Shown here in pieces: positions 60,951 through 64,000 of a stretch of DNA of 64,000 nucleotides. The stretch is from Dryocola sp036489025 (GTDB taxonomy: Bacteria; Pseudomonadota; Gammaproteobacteria; Enterobacterales; Enterobacteriaceae), in assembly GCA_036489025.1 (NCBI GenBank), contig DASXGN010000051.1, forward strand, positions 96,911-160,910, given 5' to 3'. Position 1 is the stretch's first letter. The number at the start of each line of letters is the position of its first letter. The translations under genes and the position numbers were made by a program. The notes under the pieces were generated by a model that made no database searches, had not been told where the DNA came from, and saw nothing but the letters and a program-made list of their open reading frames with translations.

Positions 60951-63608
60951 ATGGAAAATCCAGCCATCCTGTTACGTCGTCTGAATCCTTATTGCGCCCG
61001 TGCGCTGGAAGGCGCAGCCAGCCTGTGTCAGACCCGCGCGCATGCCGAAATTTTGCCTGAGCACTGGCTGCTGAAGCTGCTCGAACAGGGAGAAGGCGAT
61101 CTCACCGTGCTCGCTCGTCGTTACGAATGGGATATGGACGCGCTGTGGCAGGATTTGCTGGGCTGGCTGGATAACCTGCCGCGCTCGGTGCGCAGCCGCC
61201 CCCAGCTGTCGGACTCGATTGAATCCCTGCTGAAGCAGGCGTGGATGTTTGCCTCCCTTGAAGGGAGCGAACAGATCCGCAGCGCCCATCTGCTGGCGGC
61301 AATCATTGAAATGCCGAAGCTGCTGCGCTGCGACGGTCTGTGGCCGCTGATGACGCTCGGCCAGAGCCAGCTCGAGCGACTGCGCCCGCTGCTTGACTCG
61401 CAGTCGGACGAGCGCCCGGAAGTGCAGCAGCACGAAAGCCTGAACCAGACGCCTTCCACCCTTGCGGAAAACCCAGCGCCTGCCAGCGCCAGCGGCAATT
61501 CTCTGAGCGAGGCTTTGCAGGCCGCCCTCGATAAATTCACCCTCGACGTGACCGCCAAAGCGAAAGCCGGGCAGATTGACCCGGTGTTTGGGCGCGATAC
61601 CGAAATCCGTCAGATGGTGGATATTCTCTCCCGCCGCCGTAAAAACAACCCGATTTTAGTTGGCGAACCGGGCGTGGGTAAAACCGCGCTGGTCGAAGGC
61701 CTGGCGCTGCGCATTGCCGAAGGCAACGTGCCGGAAAGCCTGAAAACCGTTAGCCTGCGCACCCTCGATCTTGGGCTGCTTCAGGCCGGGGCCGGCGTGA
61801 AAGGTGAATTTGAACAGCGCCTGAAAAACGTTATTGACGCGGTGCAGAATTCGCCGACGCCGGTGCTGCTGTTTATTGACGAGGCCCACACGATTATTGG
61901 CGCGGGCAACCAGGCGGGCGGGGCGGATGCGGCTAACCTGCTGAAACCTGCTTTAGCACGCGGCGAACTGCGCACTATCGCCGCCACAACCTGGAGCGAA
62001 TACAAACAGTACTTCGAGCGCGATGCCGCGCTGGAACGCCGCTTCCAGATTGTCAAAGTGGACGAGCCGGACGACGAAATGGCCTGCCTGATGCTCAGGG
62101 GCCTGAAGTCTCGCTACGCTCAGCATCACGGCGTGCACATCACTGACGACGCGGTAAAAGCGGCGGTTAGCCTCTCGCGCCGTTACATTACTGGCCGCCA
62201 GCTGCCGGATAAAGCCGTCGATCTGCTGGACACGGCGTCGGCCCGCGTGCGCATGAGCCTCGATACTCTGCCCGAAGAGCTGACGCGCCTGAAGGCGCAG
62301 CTTAGCTCCCTGGAGATGGAAGAGCAGGCGCTGCTGGAAGATATCGCGCTGGGCAATACCGCGCCCGGCGAGCGCCTGGCGGAAATTGAAACGCAGGCCG
62401 CAGGCCTGAACGAGCAGCTTGCCCGGCTTGAAAAACAGTACCAGCTGGAGAAATCGCTGACCCAGGAGCTGCTGGCCTGCCGGTCGGATATCAGCCGCCA
62501 GGCGGAAATCAGCGCCCTGCAGTCCCGGCTGTCGTTGATTCAGCAGGATGCTCCGCTGTTAGATCTGGATGTCGACGTGCGCACCGTTGCTAACGTTATC
62601 GCCGACTGGACCGGCGTGCCGCTTTCGTCCCTGCTGAAAAACGAACAGACTGAGCTGCTGACCCTGGAAGATGAAATCGGCAGGCGCGTGGTGGGCCAGG
62701 ACGTGGCTCTTACCGCCATTGCGCAGCGCCTGCGGGCCGCCAAAACGGGCCTGACGTCTGAAAACGGGCCGCAGGGCGTGTTCCTGCTGGTTGGCCCAAG
62801 CGGCGTGGGCAAAACGGAAACCGCGCTGGCGCTGGCGGACTGCCTGTACGGCGGAGAGAAATCGCTGATTACCATTAATCTTTCCGAGTATCAGGAGCCG
62901 CATACCGTTTCACAGCTTAAAGGTTCTCCTCCGGGCTACGTCGGCTACGGCCAGGGCGGCATCCTGACCGAAGCGGTGCGCAAGCGTCCTTACAGCGTCG
63001 TCCTGCTTGATGAGGTGGAAAAAGCGCACCGCGACGTGATGAACCTGTTCTATCAGGTCTTTGACCGCGGCTTTATGCGCGACGGTGAGGGCCGGGAAAT
63101 CGACTTCCGCAACGCCGTTATCGTGATGACTTCTAACCTTGGCAGCGACCACCTGATGCAGCTGCTGGACGAGCAGCCAGCAGCGGCGGAAAGCGATCTG
63201 CACGAGCTGCTGCGCCCGATCCTGCGCGATCATTTCCAGCCCGCGCTGCTGGCCCGCTTCCAGAGCGTGATTTATCGCCCGCTGGACGAGCGCGCAATGC
63301 GCACTATCGTGGAAATGAAGCTGGGCCAGGTCAGCAAACGTCTGAGCCGCCACTACGGGCTGCGCACTCGTATCGAAGAAAGCCTGTACGACGCGCTGAC
63401 CTCCGCCTGCCTGCTGCCGGACACCGGCGCGCGCAACGTCGACAGCCTGCTCAACCAGCAAATTCTACCGGTGCTGAGCCAGCAGCTGCTCACCCATCTG
63501 GCCGCAAAACAAAAGCCGCGTTTGCTGACGCTTGGCTGGGATGAGGCGGAAGGGATTGAGCTGGCGTTTGAAAGCGAAGCTACCGCCACCGGAGGAGAAG
63601 CCTCATGA
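60951..63608 (+). CDS. clpV: T6SS AAA+ ATPase ClpV (TssH)
   Basis: An 885-residue ClpB-like hexameric unfoldase that strips and recycles contracted sheaths. An N-domain (to about 160) binds TssC; the first AAA+ module has GEPGVGKT (about 238) and LLFIDEAHT (about 305); the second has GPSGVGKT (about 615) and LLDEVEKAH. The ATG at 60951 has AGAGAGTGA upstream. The stop overlaps the vgrG start (ATGA). Confidence 0.94.
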   Translation: MENPAILLRRLNPYCARALEGAASLCQTRAHAEILPEHWLLKLLEQGEGDLTVLARRYEWDMDALWQDLLGWLDNLPRSVRSRPQLSDSIESLLKQAWMFASLEGSEQIRSAHLLAAIIEMPKLLRCDGLWPLMTLGQSQLERLRPLLDSQSDERPEVQQHESLNQTPSTLAENPAPASASGNSLSEALQAALDKFTLDVTAKAKAGQIDPVFGRDTEIRQMVDILSRRRKNNPILVGEPGVGKTALVEGLALRIAEGNVPESLKTVSLRTLDLGLLQAGAGVKGEFEQRLKNVIDAVQNSPTPVLLFIDEAHTIIGAGNQAGGADAANLLKPALARGELRTIAATTWSEYKQYFERDAALERRFQIVKVDEPDDEMACLMLRGLKSRYAQHHGVHITDDAVKAAVSLSRRYITGRQLPDKAVDLLDTASARVRMSLDTLPEELTRLKAQLSSLEMEEQALLEDIALGNTAPGERLAEIETQAAGLNEQLARLEKQYQLEKSLTQELLACRSDISRQAEISALQSRLSLIQQDAPLLDLDVDVRTVANVIADWTGVPLSSLLKNEQTELLTLEDEIGRRVVGQDVALTAIAQRLRAAKTGLTSENGPQGVFLLVGPSGVGKTETALALADCLYGGEKSLITINLSEYQEPHTVSQLKGSPPGYVGYGQGGILTEAVRKRPYSVVLLDEVEKAHRDVMNLFYQVFDRGFMRDGEGREIDFRNAVIVMTSNLGSDHLMQLLDEQPAAAESDLHELLRPILRDHFQPALLARFQSVIYRPLDERAMRTIVEMKLGQVSKRLSRHYGLRTRIEESLYDALTSACLLPDTGARNVDSLLNQQILPVLSQQLLTHLAAKQKPRLLTLGWDEAEGIELAFESEATATGGEAS

Positions 63609-64000
63609 GCACGAATCCCCTAATCAGATTCAGCCACAGCCACCATCTGCTGGCGGTGAAGGGCTGCGATGCCGGCCTCGACGTGCTGGCGTTTGAAGGC
63701 CAGGAGGCGCTGAGCCAGCCGTTCAGCTACCGCGTGGAGTTCACCAGTTCTGACCATGCCATCAGCCGGGAAATGATGCTGATGAAGCCCGCTTCGCTGA
63801 CGCTACAGGCGCCGGTGGTGCAGGCCTGGGGCATAAAGGTGCAGCAGCCGGTGCGGGTGATGCAGGGGGTGGTCAGCGGGTTTGAACGCCTGGGCACCTC
63901 GAAGGATGAAACGCACTACGCGCTGACCCTCCAGCCGCGTCTGGCGCTGCTCGACCGCTCGCACCAGAACGCCATCTATCAGGACATGTCGGTGCCGCAG
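63605..64000 (+). CDS. vgrG: T6SS spike protein VgrG, N-terminal part (cut by window edge)
   Basis: The first 132 residues of a VgrG/TssI. LLAVKGCDAGLDVLAFEGQE and QPFSYRVEFTSSD are the gp27-like start of the family. The downstream gp5 spike and any C-terminal effector domain lie outside the window, so the toxin load, if any, cannot be seen. Confidence 0.92.
   Translation, partial: MSTNPLIRFSHSHHLLAVKGCDAGLDVLAFEGQEALSQPFSYRVEFTSSDHAISREMMLMKPASLTLQAPVVQAWGIKVQQPVRVMQGVVSGFERLGTSKDETHYALTLQPRLALLDRSHQNAIYQDMSVPQ

Noticed and set aside
1..64000. CRISPR arrays, tRNA or rRNA genes, IS elements
   Set aside because: I looked for regularly spaced repeats, tRNA-like ends and transposase motifs and saw none; a weak tRNA could escape reading by eye.

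Overview
The window looks like the chromosome of a member of the Enterobacteriaceae, most like the Enterobacter/Kosakonia/Cedecea group. This rests on the intact arnBCADTEF operon, a bcs operon with bcsO and bcsD (bcsOQABCDZ), a yicS-like gene, and a type VI secretion (T6SS) cluster ordered tssB-tssC-tssK-tssL-ompA-hcp-clpV-vgrG. The species is an inference. Most of the window is GC-rich; about 17.1-29.1 kb is visibly AT-rich and was probably acquired by transfer. I saw no rRNA, tRNA, CRISPR array or insertion sequence. Layout: 1-513 is the end of a BglG-type antiterminator; 573-2242 is a divergent SDR/LysR pair. 2361-10130 is a PmrA-box-preceded arn operon that adds aminoarabinose to lipid A; pmrD is missing from its usual place, and a 42-codon membrane-peptide gene lies there instead (10127-10255). 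10385-16925 (minus strand) holds a CitA/CitB-type two-component system followed by an Afu/Fbp-like ABC importer (binding protein, fused permease, ATPase). The AT-rich island (about 17.1-29.1 kb) holds an AraC-family regulator, a nine-gene chaperone-usher fimbrial cluster ending in a FimH-like two-domain adhesin, then a PglL/Wzy-type membrane glycosyltransferase, then, on the other strand, decayed pieces of a second fimbrial cluster. 29104-40326 (minus) is a complete type I cellulose operon. Next to it are a MarT/FidL-like membrane regulator pair (divergent), a GalU-type UDP-glucose pyrophosphorylase, an EAL phosphodiesterase and a GGDEF cyclase, so 29-47 kb is a cellulose/c-di-GMP district. 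47434-53458 is a tightly coupled five-gene envelope operon (MscS channel, two Omp85-type barrels without POTRA domains, another barrel, DUF4056). yicS and the first eight T6SS genes follow to the window edge. How the genes work together: the arn operon and the fimbriae alter the cell surface. The bcs genes make and export cellulose from UDP-glucose, which the neighbouring GalU-type enzyme can supply, and BcsA carries a c-di-GMP-binding PilZ site that the neighbouring GGDEF and EAL proteins could feed. The most interesting candidates for an undescribed system are a fimbrial locus that carries its own PglL-like O-oligosaccharyltransferase, and the MscS/Omp85/DUF4056 operon.
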